From JBFXIE01 sp050176255 (GTDB taxonomy: Bacteria; Pseudomonadota; Gammaproteobacteria; Burkholderiales; Burkholderiaceae_C), in the NCBI RefSeq assembly GCF_050176255.1, contig NZ_JBFXIE010000008.1: DNA of 64,000 bases. One strand, written 5' to 3'. The translations under genes were made by a program, and so were the position numbers. The notes beneath the pieces were generated by a model. The model had not been told where the DNA came from. It made no database searches and worked only from the letters and a program-made list of their open reading frames with translations. Below, piece by piece: positions 51,586-60,609 of the stretch; positions within the stretch are counted from its first letter, which is position 1, and each line of letters opens with the position of its first letter.

Positions 51586-53706
51586 ATGACTGCACTTTCT
51601 CTTCCCGCGCGCGCCTTGGGTTGCGCGCCCCTGTCCTCGCACCTCACCCCCGGCGCGCTGGCCTGCGCCTTGCTGCTGACCGGCCCGGCGCTGGCCGCGG
51701 GCGATGCACCCACCGCCCCCACCGCCCCAGTGCCCACGCTGCGCGACGTGGTCGTCACCGCCGTGCACGACCACTCGCCCGTGCAGGTGGTGGCCAACCC
51801 CAAGCAGCCGCGCCAGCCCGTGCCTGCCAGCGACGCGGCCGACTACCTCAAGACCATTCCTGGCTTCTCGGCCATCCGCAGCGGCGGCTCCAACAGCGAC
51901 CCGGTGTTTCGCGGCCAGTTCGGCTCGCGCCTGCCGCTGCTGACCAACGGCACGCAGCTGCTGGGCGCCTGCCCGGGGCGCATGGATGCGCCCAGCTCTT
52001 ACATATCGCCAGAAACCTTTGACGCGCTCACCGTGGTCAAGGGGCCGCAGACCGTCATCTGGGGCCCGGGCGCGTCGGCGGGCGTGGTGCGCTTTGACCG
52101 CGAGCGCCCCGACTTCACCGAACCCGGCGTGCGCTTCAGCGCCAGCCTGCAGGGTGGCAGCGCCGACCGCAACGACCAGAACGTGGACTTGCAGGCCGGC
52201 AACGCGCAGATGTACGTGCGCGTCACCGCCAACCAGTCCCACGGCCAGGACTACCAGGACGGCAACGGCCGGCGCGTGCCATCGGCCTGGGACAAATGGA
52301 ACGCCGACGTGGCGTTGGGCTTCACGCCCGATGCCGACACGCTGCTGGAGCTGAGCGCTGGCGCGGGCGACGGCGAGGCCCGCTATGGCGGCCGCGGCAT
52401 GGACGGCACGCAGTTCCAGCGCGACAGCTGGGGCCTGCGCTTTGAGAAAACCCACCTCACCCCCTGGCTGACCAAGCTGGAGGCGCAGCTGTACCGCAAC
52501 CGCGCCGACCATGTCATGGACAACTTCTCGCTGCGCACCTTTGCGCCCGGCGGCAGCATGGCCATGCCCATGGCCAGCAACGTGCGCCGCGACACCAGCG
52601 GCGCCCGCCTGGCTGCCACGCTGCAGTGGCAGCCCGACTGGCAACTGGTGACGGGGCTGGATGCCATGCACAGCCCCCACGAAAAACGCGCAGGCTCGCC
52701 TAGCCAGCACTACAGCGCCAAGCCCTGGCAGCGCGATGCCAAGTTTGAAGGCCTGGGCGCCTTCGCCGAGCTGAGCTGGCAAGCCCAGGCCGACACGCGC
52801 TGGGTGGGCGGCCTGCGCCTGGACCGTGCCAAGGCCTGGCGCTACACCACCGCCAGCACCACGACGGGCATGGGCGCCATGCCTGCCATGCCTACCATGC
52901 CTACCACGACGGGCACCGACCAACGCTCACGCACGGCCCTGCCCAGCGGCTTTGTGCGCTGGGAGCACACGCTGGCGCCCCAGAGCGCGCTGGTCTATGT
53001 GGGGCTGGGTCATGTGCAGCGCTTTCCTGATTACTGGGAGCTGATCTCCCCCGGCAACAGCGCCGCCAATGCCGGCAACGCCTTTGCCACGCTGCGCCCC
53101 GAAAAGACCACCCAGCTGGATCTGGGCGCGCAGTGGAAGGGCGCCGACTGGCAGCTGTGGACATCGGCCTATGTGGGCGTGGTGCGCGACTACATCCTGT
53201 TCGACTACGCTGCCATGAAGTCGGCCGTGCGCAATGTGGATGCGCGCACCGCCGGCTTTGAGCTGGGCGCCAGCCAGCGCCTGAGCACCGCCTGGACGGC
53301 ACAGGGCACGCTGGCCTACAGCTGGGGCCGCAACAGCAGCGACGACCGCCCGCTGCCGCAAATGCCGCCGCTGGAGGCGCGCCTGGGCCTGGACTACGCC
53401 CAGGGCCCCTGGAGCGCCGGCGGCCTGTGGCGCCTGGTGGCCGCGCAGCACCGCCATGCCAACGGCCAGGGCAACGTGGTGGGCCGCGACCTGGGCGCCA
53501 GCGCCGGCTTTGGCGTGCTGTCGCTGCACGCGGGCTACCGCATCAACAACCACCTGAAGCTCGCCGCCGGCGTGGACAACCTGCTGGATAAAAACTACGC
53601 CGAGCACCTGAACCTGGCGGGTAATGCAGGCTTCGGCTACCCCGGTGGTGTGCGCATCAACGAGCCCGGCCGCACGCTGTGGCTGCGCGCGGACATGCAG
53701 TTCTGA
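51586..53706 (+). CDS. TonB-dependent outer-membrane receptor, probable copper receptor
   Basis: 706 residues from ATG 51586. The signal peptide ends near GPALAAG. A TonB box-like LRDVVVTAVHD is followed by the plug (YLKTIPGFSAIRSGGSNSDP, FRGQFGSRLPLLTNGTQLLG, PETFDALTVVKGPQTVIWGP) and a 22-strand type barrel ending in an aromatic residue (LWLRADMQF). The plug matches OprC/NosA-type copper receptors. Two external-loop stretches are rich in Met: GGSMAMPMAS near residue 325 and TTGMGAMPAMPTMPTTTGT near 435, suitable for copper binding. Confidence 0.87.
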   Translation: MTALSLPARALGCAPLSSHLTPGALACALLLTGPALAAGDAPTAPTAPVPTLRDVVVTAVHDHSPVQVVANPKQPRQPVPASDAADYLKTIPGFSAIRSGGSNSDPVFRGQFGSRLPLLTNGTQLLGACPGRMDAPSSYISPETFDALTVVKGPQTVIWGPGASAGVVRFDRERPDFTEPGVRFSASLQGGSADRNDQNVDLQAGNAQMYVRVTANQSHGQDYQDGNGRRVPSAWDKWNADVALGFTPDADTLLELSAGAGDGEARYGGRGMDGTQFQRDSWGLRFEKTHLTPWLTKLEAQLYRNRADHVMDNFSLRTFAPGGSMAMPMASNVRRDTSGARLAATLQWQPDWQLVTGLDAMHSPHEKRAGSPSQHYSAKPWQRDAKFEGLGAFAELSWQAQADTRWVGGLRLDRAKAWRYTTASTTTGMGAMPAMPTMPTTTGTDQRSRTALPSGFVRWEHTLAPQSALVYVGLGHVQRFPDYWELISPGNSAANAGNAFATLRPEKTTQLDLGAQWKGADWQLWTSAYVGVVRDYILFDYAAMKSAVRNVDARTAGFELGASQRLSTAWTAQGTLAYSWGRNSSDDRPLPQMPPLEARLGLDYAQGPWSAGGLWRLVAAQHRHANGQGNVVGRDLGASAGFGVLSLHAGYRINNHLKLAAGVDNLLDKNYAEHLNLAGNAGFGYPGGVRINEPGRTLWLRADMQF

Positions 53707-53708
53707 TG

Positions 53709-53762
53709 ACTTCAAAAAAGAGAGCTATCCGCGCTTGATTAGAAAGGGCTAGAGGCATAAAA
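53709..53762 (+). repeat. Dispersed TAGCTGCCAGCGC element, copy 14
   Basis: Starts 3 bp after the receptor stop: CAAAAAAGAGAGCTATCCGC, GCTTGATTAGAAAGGGCTAG, AGGCATAAAAC. Faces copy 15 across about 100 bp. Confidence 0.7.
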
Positions 53763-53859
53763 CACCTGATAAAAGCCGCTCTGGGGCCCGGTACAGAAGG
53801 CTGCAACGCCCGTATCGGGCGCATCACAGCCCAGGGTAGGTCAAAATCAGGGTCAAAAT

Positions 53860-53905
53860 GCCGTTAAACCCTTATGCAGCAAGCGCTGTCAGCTATCATT
53901 CTGAA
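53860..53905 (-). repeat. Dispersed TAGCTGCCAGCGC element, copy 15 (overlaps ribE stop)
   Basis: Read leftward: GTTTCAGAATGATAGCTGAC, AGCGCTTGCTGCATAAGGGT, TTAACGGCATTTTG. The TGA within GAATGATAGC is the ribE stop codon, so the element supplies the end of the gene. Confidence 0.75.
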
Positions 53906-54597
53906 ACGGGTTGCGGCAGGTAGTCGTCCAGCGACAACCCCTTTTCTTTCAGCAGCGCTTCCAGCACCGGCGCCAGGCGGCCCAGGCTTTCCTGCACGGC
54001 CTCGCGCACGGTGTCCACCATCACCTGGGTGCTGCGCTCGATCTCGATGTTCAGGCGGTCGCCCACCTGCACGTCTTCAAACACCGTGGCGCGGCGCGTC
54101 TCGGGAATCAGCCAGACCTCGAACCAGCCCTCGGCGCGGTTCACCTCGGCCACCGTCAGGCTGGCGCCGTGGATGGCGATGTAGCCCTTGGCAAAGACAT
54201 AGCGGCGAAAAGCCTCGGGCACGGCCACGCGCCACACCAGGTTGTTGTCCAGCACGCGGCGCTGCACCAGTTGCCCGGTGAAGTCGATATGCCCCGAAAG
54301 GGGGTGGCCGCCGATTTCGGCGCCATCCTTGGCGGCGCGCTCCACATTCACGCGGTCGCCCACGCCGTAGCCGCCCAGCGTGGTGATGTTCAGGCTTTGC
54401 AGCATCACGTCGAACGTGGCGCGCGTGGGCGAGAGGATCTCGGTCACCGTCAGGCACACACCATCCGTCGCCACGCTGGCGCCAATGGCGAGGTCCTGGC
54501 AAAAGCCGGTGGGAAATTCGAGGGTGAAGGTGCGCAGGCCTGCGCGGTCTTCAATGGCGGCGATGCGGGCGGTGGCCTGGACGATGCCTGTGAACAT
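53896..54597 (-). CDS. ribE: Riboflavin synthase alpha chain
   Basis: Dismutates two lumazines to riboflavin. 233 residues from ATG 54597 (MFTGIVQATARIAAIEDRAG); the open frame continues upstream only because CRISPR repeats lack stops in that frame. Two internally similar lumazine-binding halves are visible: GASVATDGVCLTVTEI and GGHPLSGHIDFTGQL in the first and second turns, and IAIHGASLTVAEVNRAEGWF later. The C-terminus (EALLKEKGLSLDDYLPQPVSE) is about 15-20 residues longer than in E. coli. It lies 80 bp past the distal end of the CRISPR array on the same strand. No FMN riboswitch is seen. Confidence 0.93.
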   Translation of the reverse strand: MFTGIVQATARIAAIEDRAGLRTFTLEFPTGFCQDLAIGASVATDGVCLTVTEILSPTRATFDVMLQSLNITTLGGYGVGDRVNVERAAKDGAEIGGHPLSGHIDFTGQLVQRRVLDNNLVWRVAVPEAFRRYVFAKGYIAIHGASLTVAEVNRAEGWFEVWLIPETRRATVFEDVQVGDRLNIEIERSTQVMVDTVREAVQESLGRLAPVLEALLKEKGLSLDDYLPQPVSE

Positions 54598-54678
54598 GGT
54601 GGGGAGGGTTTCCGGGCGCGTTGGTGGTAAGCAAGAGAATTTTGCCACCTGCAATGTTTCATGGGCAGCGGGGCCGGG

Positions 54679-57600
54679 GCTTTTGCCTTCGCCCGCCATT
54701 TCTGGCGGGCGAATCAGCCGGAGCCGCCCTGGTGCCCCTGGCAGTGGTGTTTCAATCCGCGCCCGCCATTTCTGGCGGGCGAATTTCAGCACTTCGCCGT
54801 TCTGCCTGTGACTGCATCACTGTTTCAATCCGCGCCCGCCATTTCTGGCGGGCGAATTACTTCCGTCCCCTTCAGCGGATCGGTTTCCGCGACGTTTCAA
54901 TCCGCGCCCGCCATTTCTGGCGGGCGAATTGACCGAGCCGCGTCTGCCTCTGGAAACCTTGCAGGCCGTTTCAATCCGCGCCCGCCATTTCTGGCGGGCG
55001 AATTCAGGTGCGGAAGATCGAGTCCACTACCGACATGCCGTTTCAATCCGCGCCCGCCATTTCTGGCGGGCGAATTGGCTTGGATTGTGGTGCTTTGCGC
55101 GATGCTCATAAGTTTCAATCCGCGCCCGCCATTTCTGGCGGGCGAATTGGTGCATTTGGCAAAGTCTTGTCGCCTTCGCGCGGTTTCAATCCACGCCCGC
55201 CATTTCTGGCGGGCGAATTCCCCTACTGCGCTCGGCTGCTCGGGTTCCCACAGGTTTCAATCCGCGCCCGCCATTTCTGGCGGGCGAATTTCGCCTCCAA
55301 AGCCTTGATATGGCCCGGTGTCATGGTTTCAATCCGCGCCCGCCATTTCTGGCGGGCGAATTGCCGCGAAGTCGTGGACATGCCCGGCAAGATCGTTGTT
55401 TCAATCCGCGCCCGCCATTTCTGGCGGGCGAATTGGTTTCCACGCGGTAGCCGCGCACGTAGGCGGTCGTTTCAATCCGCGCCCGCCATTTCTGGCGGGC
55501 GAATTGCAAGTCCTTGCCGTAGCCGCCGATCAGGTCGCCGTTTCAATCCGCGCCCGCCATTTCTGGCGGGCGAATTGTCGAAGTCCCCGACGCGCTGGTC
55601 AAGTCGTTCAAGGTTTCAATCCGCGCCCGCCATTTCTGGCGGGCGAATTTCCCACGCGGTCGTCGCTCTGCCCGGGCCGAAGTGGTTTCAATCCGCGCCC
55701 GCCATTTCTGGCGGGCGAATTGCGGCACCGGCCACAGATGCCGTGTCGGCACGGAAGTTTCAATCCGCGCCCGCCATTTCTGGCGGGCGAATTAACACTG
55801 TGACCGTTTCCGGCGCTTCCCAGACTGGTTTCAATCCGCGCCCGCCATTTCTGGCGGGCGAATTCGTATGCCACCAGCGACATTTTTGTGTCGTAGGTCG
55901 TTTCAATCCGCGCCCGCCATTTCTGGCGGGCGAATTTCCAGCGTGCCGGGGAAGGCTTCGATGCCGCCCCGGTTTCAATCCGCGCCCGCCATTTCTGGCG
56001 GGCGAATTCATCAACGTGCGCGTGATGACCGGCGGCGACTTCGTGTTTCAATCCGCGCCCGCCATTTCTGGCGGGCGAATTAATTGCAGCCCACAGCAGC
56101 CCATGATCGTTGATGTTTCAATCCGCGCCCGCCATTTCTGGCGGGCGAATTTTGCGACGGAGCGCGGCGCCGTGGCTATCGGCGCGTTTCAATCCGCGCC
56201 CGCCATTTCTGGCGGGCGAATTGCGGCTGGCCCTGCGCCTCGTAGTAATCCAGCACCCGTTTCAATCCGCGCCCGCCATTTCTGGCGGGCGAATTGCCCA
56301 GGCGGGGCCGCCAGGGGCAAGTGGCGGCTTGTTTCAATCCGCGCCCGCCATTTCTGGCGGGCGAATTCGCGCTATTTGCCGCGCCACTCTCGCCAAATGG
56401 CGAGTTTCAATCCGCGCCCGCCATTTCTGGCGGGCGAATTCGACTACAGGGACGATGCCGTTTTGGCGGTCAGGGTTTCAATCCGCGCCCGCCATTTCTG
56501 GCGGGCGAATTGACGCTTGAAAGCACAGGCGCCGAGGTGCTGATTGTTTCAATCCGCGCCCGCCATTTCTGGCGGGCGAATTAGCGCGCAAACCCGATGC
56601 TTCGCCGACCACGATAGTTTCAATCCGCGCCCGCCATTTCTGGCGGGCGAATTTGTGCTGATTAACGGCCTGCGCAAGCATGCCACCGTTTCAATCCGCG
56701 CCCGCCATTTCTGGCGGGCGAATTTCACAGCCGCGATGCTTGCCGCGTGCGATGAGCCGTTTCAATCCGCGCCCGCCATTTCTGGCGGGCGAATTTGCCG
56801 CGAATCAGCGCGCAACTGCTGCTGCAACGAGTTTCAATCCGCGCCCGCCATTTCTGGCGGGCGAATTTTGCGGTTTGGCGCCAGAGACGGGTCGGGCCAT
56901 GGTTTCAATCCGCGCCCGCCATTTCTGGCGGGCGAATTGGCATCGTCGTTGCTGAGTATTACTGGATCGACCTGTTTCAATCCGCGCCCGCCATTTCTGG
57001 CGGGCGAATTTATGCTCGGTTTTCAACAGTTTTATTGGGGCACGACGTTTCAATCCGCGCCCGCCATTTCTGGCGGGCGAATTTGCGCGGCGTGCCCGGG
57101 CCTTCACAGGTTCCCGGCGGTTTCAATCCGCGCCCGCCATTTCTGGCGGGCGAATTTCCATCCTTGTGTGGGTTGGCCACCAGTGTGGGCTGTTTCAATC
57201 CGCGCCCGCCATTTCTGGCGGGCGAATTTGCGGCACGGGTTGCGGCGTTGTCGTTCGACAGGCTGTTTCAATCCGCGCCCGCCATTTCTGGCGGGCGAAT
57301 TTCGGCGATCTGCTCGCGCAATGACTGGTTGTAGTCGTTTCAATCCGCGCCCGCCATTTCTGGCGGGCGAATTTGCAGGCGCTTGCGGTCTTCTTCGTAG
57401 GTGCGCTTGTTTCAATCCGCGCCCGCCATTTCTGGCGGGCGAATTTGATGCCTGACGGCCCGCCGCGCTTGAGTTCGCAGTTTCAATCCGCGCCCGCCAT
57501 TTCTGGCGGGCGAATTTGGGCGTCTTCCGCAACCTGCTGGCCGGCGTGATCGTTTCAATCCGCGCCCGCCATTTCTGGCGGGCGAATTTGCCGGCGTAGT

Positions 57601-58380
57601 TGACCGTGCCCATGGTGCCGATGTTTCAATCCGCGCCCGCCATTTCTGGCGGGCGAATTTCGGCATCGCCGTGTGTCTTTCGCAGCCCGCCAAGGTTTCA
57701 ATCCGCGCCCGCCATTTCTGGCGGGCGAATTTTTTCGATGCGCTTGGCTATGTCTGCGCGCGTGGCGTTTCAATCCGCGCCCGCCATTTCTGGCGGGCGA
57801 ATTTTTCCAACATGGCGCGGATGTCACGATGGACATGAGTTTCAATCCGCGCCCGCCATTTCTGGCGGGCGAATTTAAGCGAGCGCGCAGGTAGGCGTAT
57901 TTGTTCTGGTAGTTTCAATCCGCGCCCGCCATTTCTGGCGGGCGAATTTGTCCGGCATTGCGGCAAGCATCGCCACGGCGCTGTTTCAATCCGCGCCCGC
58001 CATTTCTGGCGGGCGAATTTTCGGGCAGTACATGCAAGAGTTCGCCGGCTTGTCCGTTTCAATCCGCGCCCGCCATTTCTGGCGGGCGAATTTGATGGCA
58101 CGGTCATCATCACCAGCCCTGACCTGGTTTCAATCCGCGCCCGCCATTTCTGGCGGGCGAATTTGCGATGCGCGGGCGCTGCTCCAGCTGGTTTTGCTGT
58201 TTCAATCCGCGCCCGCCATTTCTGGCGGGCGAATTTACCGCCGCACCCTGCCGCGTGCCGACGTGCGGCTGTTTCAATCCGCGCCCGCCATTTCTGGCGG
58301 GCGAATTTGGCGCACGCTGGCCGGGTTGCCGCGATCCCACTTGTTTCAATCCGCGCCCGCCATTTCTGGCGGGCGAATTT
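54679..58380 (-). CRISPR. Type I-C CRISPR array, 51 intact repeats plus a degenerate terminal repeat
   Basis: Intact repeats of 37 bp start (plus-strand coordinate) at 54749, 54822, 54894 and so on to 58343, with a mean period of 71.9 bp and spacers of about 33-37 bp. In the transcribed (leftward) sense each repeat is AATT, then stem CGCCCGCCA, loop GAAA, stem TGGCGGGCG, then CGGATTGAAAC. Cleavage at the stem base by a Cas5-type enzyme would leave the 11-nt handle typical of type I-C. The leader is at the right, next to cas2. The repeat at 54679-54715 has lost its last 12 bp (handle side), as expected for the oldest end. The repeat at 55183 has one change (CCACG for CCGCG). I saw no identical spacers. 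Confidence 0.98.
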
Positions 58381-58594
58381 CCTTCGCATGTAACGCTTTG
58401 TTGGGCAACGGTTTTTACTGGCACTTGCGCGAACTGCGCCATGCGAAGCTGTTTTTGTACACCCAACCACCACCAAGCCATAAAAAACCAAATGAAAACA
58501 AGGCGTTGCGAAGTGCGCGAACCTCCCAGGGAAAATCAGTCCACTGGAGGATCGCGCTACGCGTCATGGTACGACACAGCATGTGCTGCGCCGG
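58381..58594 (-). promoter_or_regulatory. CRISPR leader
   Basis: 214 bp between cas2 and the newest repeat, AT-richer than its surroundings, with T-rich tracts on the leftward strand (for example TTGTTTTCATTTGGTTTTTT). It should hold the pre-crRNA promoter and the adaptation signals. A perfect 9-bp inverted pair CTTCGCATG (58382-58390) and CATGCGAAG (58440-58448) lies at its array-proximal end. A 9-bp direct repeat TGCGCGAAC occurs at 58425-58433 and 58514-58522. I cannot assign a promoter with confidence. Confidence 0.8.
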
Positions 58595-58885
58595 TCACAG
58601 CACCAGCGGGCCGTCAAAATCCGTCGCTTTGAACGTGCCGTGCTCGATCACCTCGAAGCCGCGCGTGCCGGGCATCCGGTAGAGCCTAAGGCAGTCTGCA
58701 GACGGGTCTATTTCTGCCAGCAAACGGCGTTCCAGCGCTTCGTACTGGGCCATGTCCAGCTGGCATTCGAACACCGATCTTTGTACCCGCTGCCCGGTGC
58801 TTTCGCACACCCGCGCCACGCGGCGCAAGCGGCGCCGGCCCGCTTTGGTTTCGGTGTTGACGTCGTAGCAAACCAGCACCAGCAT
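58595..58885 (-). CDS. cas2: CRISPR-associated endonuclease Cas2 (type I-C)
   Basis: 96 residues with the ferredoxin-like Cas2 fold: MLVLVCYDVNTETKAGRRRL carries the conserved Asp of the first strand, and RVQRSVFECQLDMAQYEALE and LRLYRMPGTR follow. Forms the Cas1-Cas2 integrase complex that inserts new spacers at the leader end. Starts 9 bp after the cas1 stop. Confidence 0.96.
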   Translation of the reverse strand: MLVLVCYDVNTETKAGRRRLRRVARVCESTGQRVQRSVFECQLDMAQYEALERRLLAEIDPSADCLRLYRMPGTRGFEVIEHGTFKATDFDGPLVL

Positions 58886-58894
58886 GGCTGGCCC

Positions 58895-59923
58895 CTACTT
58901 GGCCAAAAAGGGCACATAAGGCGCCCCGTCTTCGCGCACGGCGCGCGCCAGCAGACGGGCTTGCACCAATGGCACCAAACCCAGCGGCACGGATTGCGCC
59001 AGCAGTGGGTGGTTGATTTCGTCCTTCTTGCGCTCTTGGTGGGCTACCACCACGGCTTTGCGGGCATCTGGCTGCAAGACAACCGCGCCGCCTTCGCGCA
59101 GCACAAAGTCGTGTGTGCCCAACTGGCCTCTGTTGATCAGCGTCAGTGCCAGCCGGTCTGCCCAGGGGCGAAACTCTTCCATCAAGTCCAGGGCCAGGGC
59201 AGCGCGGCCCGGGCGCAAGGCGTGCAAGAAGCCCACTTGGGGATCAAGCCCGGCTGCCTCTAGGGCGCTGCGGCAATCGTTCATCCACATGGCATACAAA
59301 AATGACAGCAGGGCGTTGAGACGGTCGCGCGGCGGGCGGCGTGTGCGCCCGTCCATGGCAAAGGCGGCGCGCTGGTCGGGGCGCACCAGTAGGCCCAGGC
59401 CGCTGAAGTATTGGCGTGCGGCTTCGCCTTCCACACCGCGCAGGCTATCTAGGTTGGTGGTGCCGGGCAGGGCGCGCAGGCTGGCGGCCAGGTCATCTGC
59501 CAGGCGGGCCAAGGCTTTGGCTTCGTCTTCTGACTTGGCTTCTCGGGCGCCGCGCTGCAAAACTTGCCGGGTGTTTTTGATCTTGCCGGCCACGCTGGAT
59601 CGGGCCATGTCCAGCGTGAATGCCGGATCGGCCACGCGTTGAAACTGCGCTTGGCGCAGCAGCACATTACCGCTGACAGCCCCTTCCAGCCGCGCTTTGA
59701 AGCGGCCGTTGTCGTCCAGCAGCACCAGCGCAATACCCCGGTCGGCCAGCAGGTGCATCAAGGGTGCAGACAGGTGGATATGGCCAAAACACACCACGGC
59801 GCTCAGGTGGTGCAGAGGCACGCGCAGCCGGGTTTCGTGATTGACCTCGACACGAAGGGTTTCGTTGTCCAGCCGCAGGTAGGTTTCGGGCGTTGTGACG
59901 TAGAGGGTGTTGAGCAGTTGCAT
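58895..59923 (-). CDS. cas1: CRISPR-associated integrase Cas1 (type I-C)
   Basis: 342 residues from ATG 59923. An N-terminal beta domain (LNTLYVTTPETYLRLDNETL) precedes the helical catalytic domain with the metal-binding residues: Glu in LRGVEGEAARQYFSGLG, His in VGFLHALRPGRAALALDLME and the acidic pair in the following MEEFRPWADRLALTL. It joins spacers to the array with Cas2, and with Cas4 for PAM-side trimming. 24 bp after cas4. Confidence 0.97.
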   Translation of the reverse strand: MQLLNTLYVTTPETYLRLDNETLRVEVNHETRLRVPLHHLSAVVCFGHIHLSAPLMHLLADRGIALVLLDDNGRFKARLEGAVSGNVLLRQAQFQRVADPAFTLDMARSSVAGKIKNTRQVLQRGAREAKSEDEAKALARLADDLAASLRALPGTTNLDSLRGVEGEAARQYFSGLGLLVRPDQRAAFAMDGRTRRPPRDRLNALLSFLYAMWMNDCRSALEAAGLDPQVGFLHALRPGRAALALDLMEEFRPWADRLALTLINRGQLGTHDFVLREGGAVVLQPDARKAVVVAHQERKKDEINHPLLAQSVPLGLVPLVQARLLARAVREDGAPYVPFLAK

Positions 59924-59947
59924 GATCTGGAGGCTGGTGCGGTGCTG

Positions 59948-60604
59948 TCACGCGTCGGGGTCGAACAAGGTGTGCCGGGCCGATTCCAGGTTTGCTTGTG
60001 TGACCTTGGGCTGGCAGCGCTCTTGCAGCGAGCAGCCTTTGCAGCGCTGTTGTGCTTGCGGGCCAGCCAGAGGCGACGGCAGTTGCCTGCTGGCCAGCAT
60101 CTGCCGTACGGCTTGTGCCGTACGTGCCACATCGTCCCGTAATTGCGCCGTGATGGGCACGGTGCGGCGGCGCCTGGAACTGGCGTAATACAGCGCGCCC
60201 TCCGGCACGGGTTTGCCGGTCATGGTCTCCAGGCACAGAGCTTGCGCGGCCAGCTGAAGGTCGTCACAGGCGGCAATGTCGGCGGCCTTGTGGCGGCTGC
60301 CGTGTTTGTATTCGACGGGGTAGGGCACGCCTCCGGCCAGAAACTCCACCACGTCGGCCTTGCCTATCAGACCCAGCGTGTCGTGCCACAGCGGCAGGGC
60401 GCGCTCCACGCGCACGCCTTTGGCCGTTTCGACGCCAGGCAGGTCGGCCTTGGCATGCACTGCCTGGCCGCGCAGGGTGTGGAGGTTGTCGTCAAACACC
60501 TGCTCCAGGTGGATCAGGCCACACTGGCGCGGGCAGTATTGCCAGTGCTGCAAGGCCGACAGGGCAATGGGATCGGGTTCTGGCGCGGGGGTGGCGGTGG
60601 GCAT
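59948..60604 (-). CDS. cas4: CRISPR-associated exonuclease Cas4 (type I-C)
   Basis: 218 residues. RecB-like nuclease with an Fe-S cluster: the first Cys is in LQHWQYCPRQCGLIHLEQ, the nuclease core is GLIGKADVVEFL with PVEYKHGSRHKAADIAACDD and LQLAAQALCLE, and the last Cys residues are in QQRCKGCSLQERCQPK. Cas4 trims prespacers and selects the PAM end with Cas1-Cas2. It follows the BRO-N/DinD-like gene by only 5 bp. Confidence 0.95.
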   Translation of the reverse strand: MPTATPAPEPDPIALSALQHWQYCPRQCGLIHLEQVFDDNLHTLRGQAVHAKADLPGVETAKGVRVERALPLWHDTLGLIGKADVVEFLAGGVPYPVEYKHGSRHKAADIAACDDLQLAAQALCLETMTGKPVPEGALYYASSRRRRTVPITAQLRDDVARTAQAVRQMLASRQLPSPLAGPQAQQRCKGCSLQERCQPKVTQANLESARHTLFDPDA

Positions 60605-60609
60605 GGGCG

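Noticed and set aside
58391..58420. GCCCAAC / GTTGGGC-like sequence in the CRISPR leader resembling an integron attC core site
   Set aside because: Only one core-like heptamer is present. The paired sites and folded attC layout, integrase and cassette genes are all missing.
54661..58632. Long open frames on both strands across the array (for example about 500 codons from 55008) with repeated SAPAISGGRI, FNPRPPFLAGEF or FARQKWRARIE units
   Set aside because: These are translations of the CRISPR repeat and change frame with spacer length. They are not tandem-repeat proteins.
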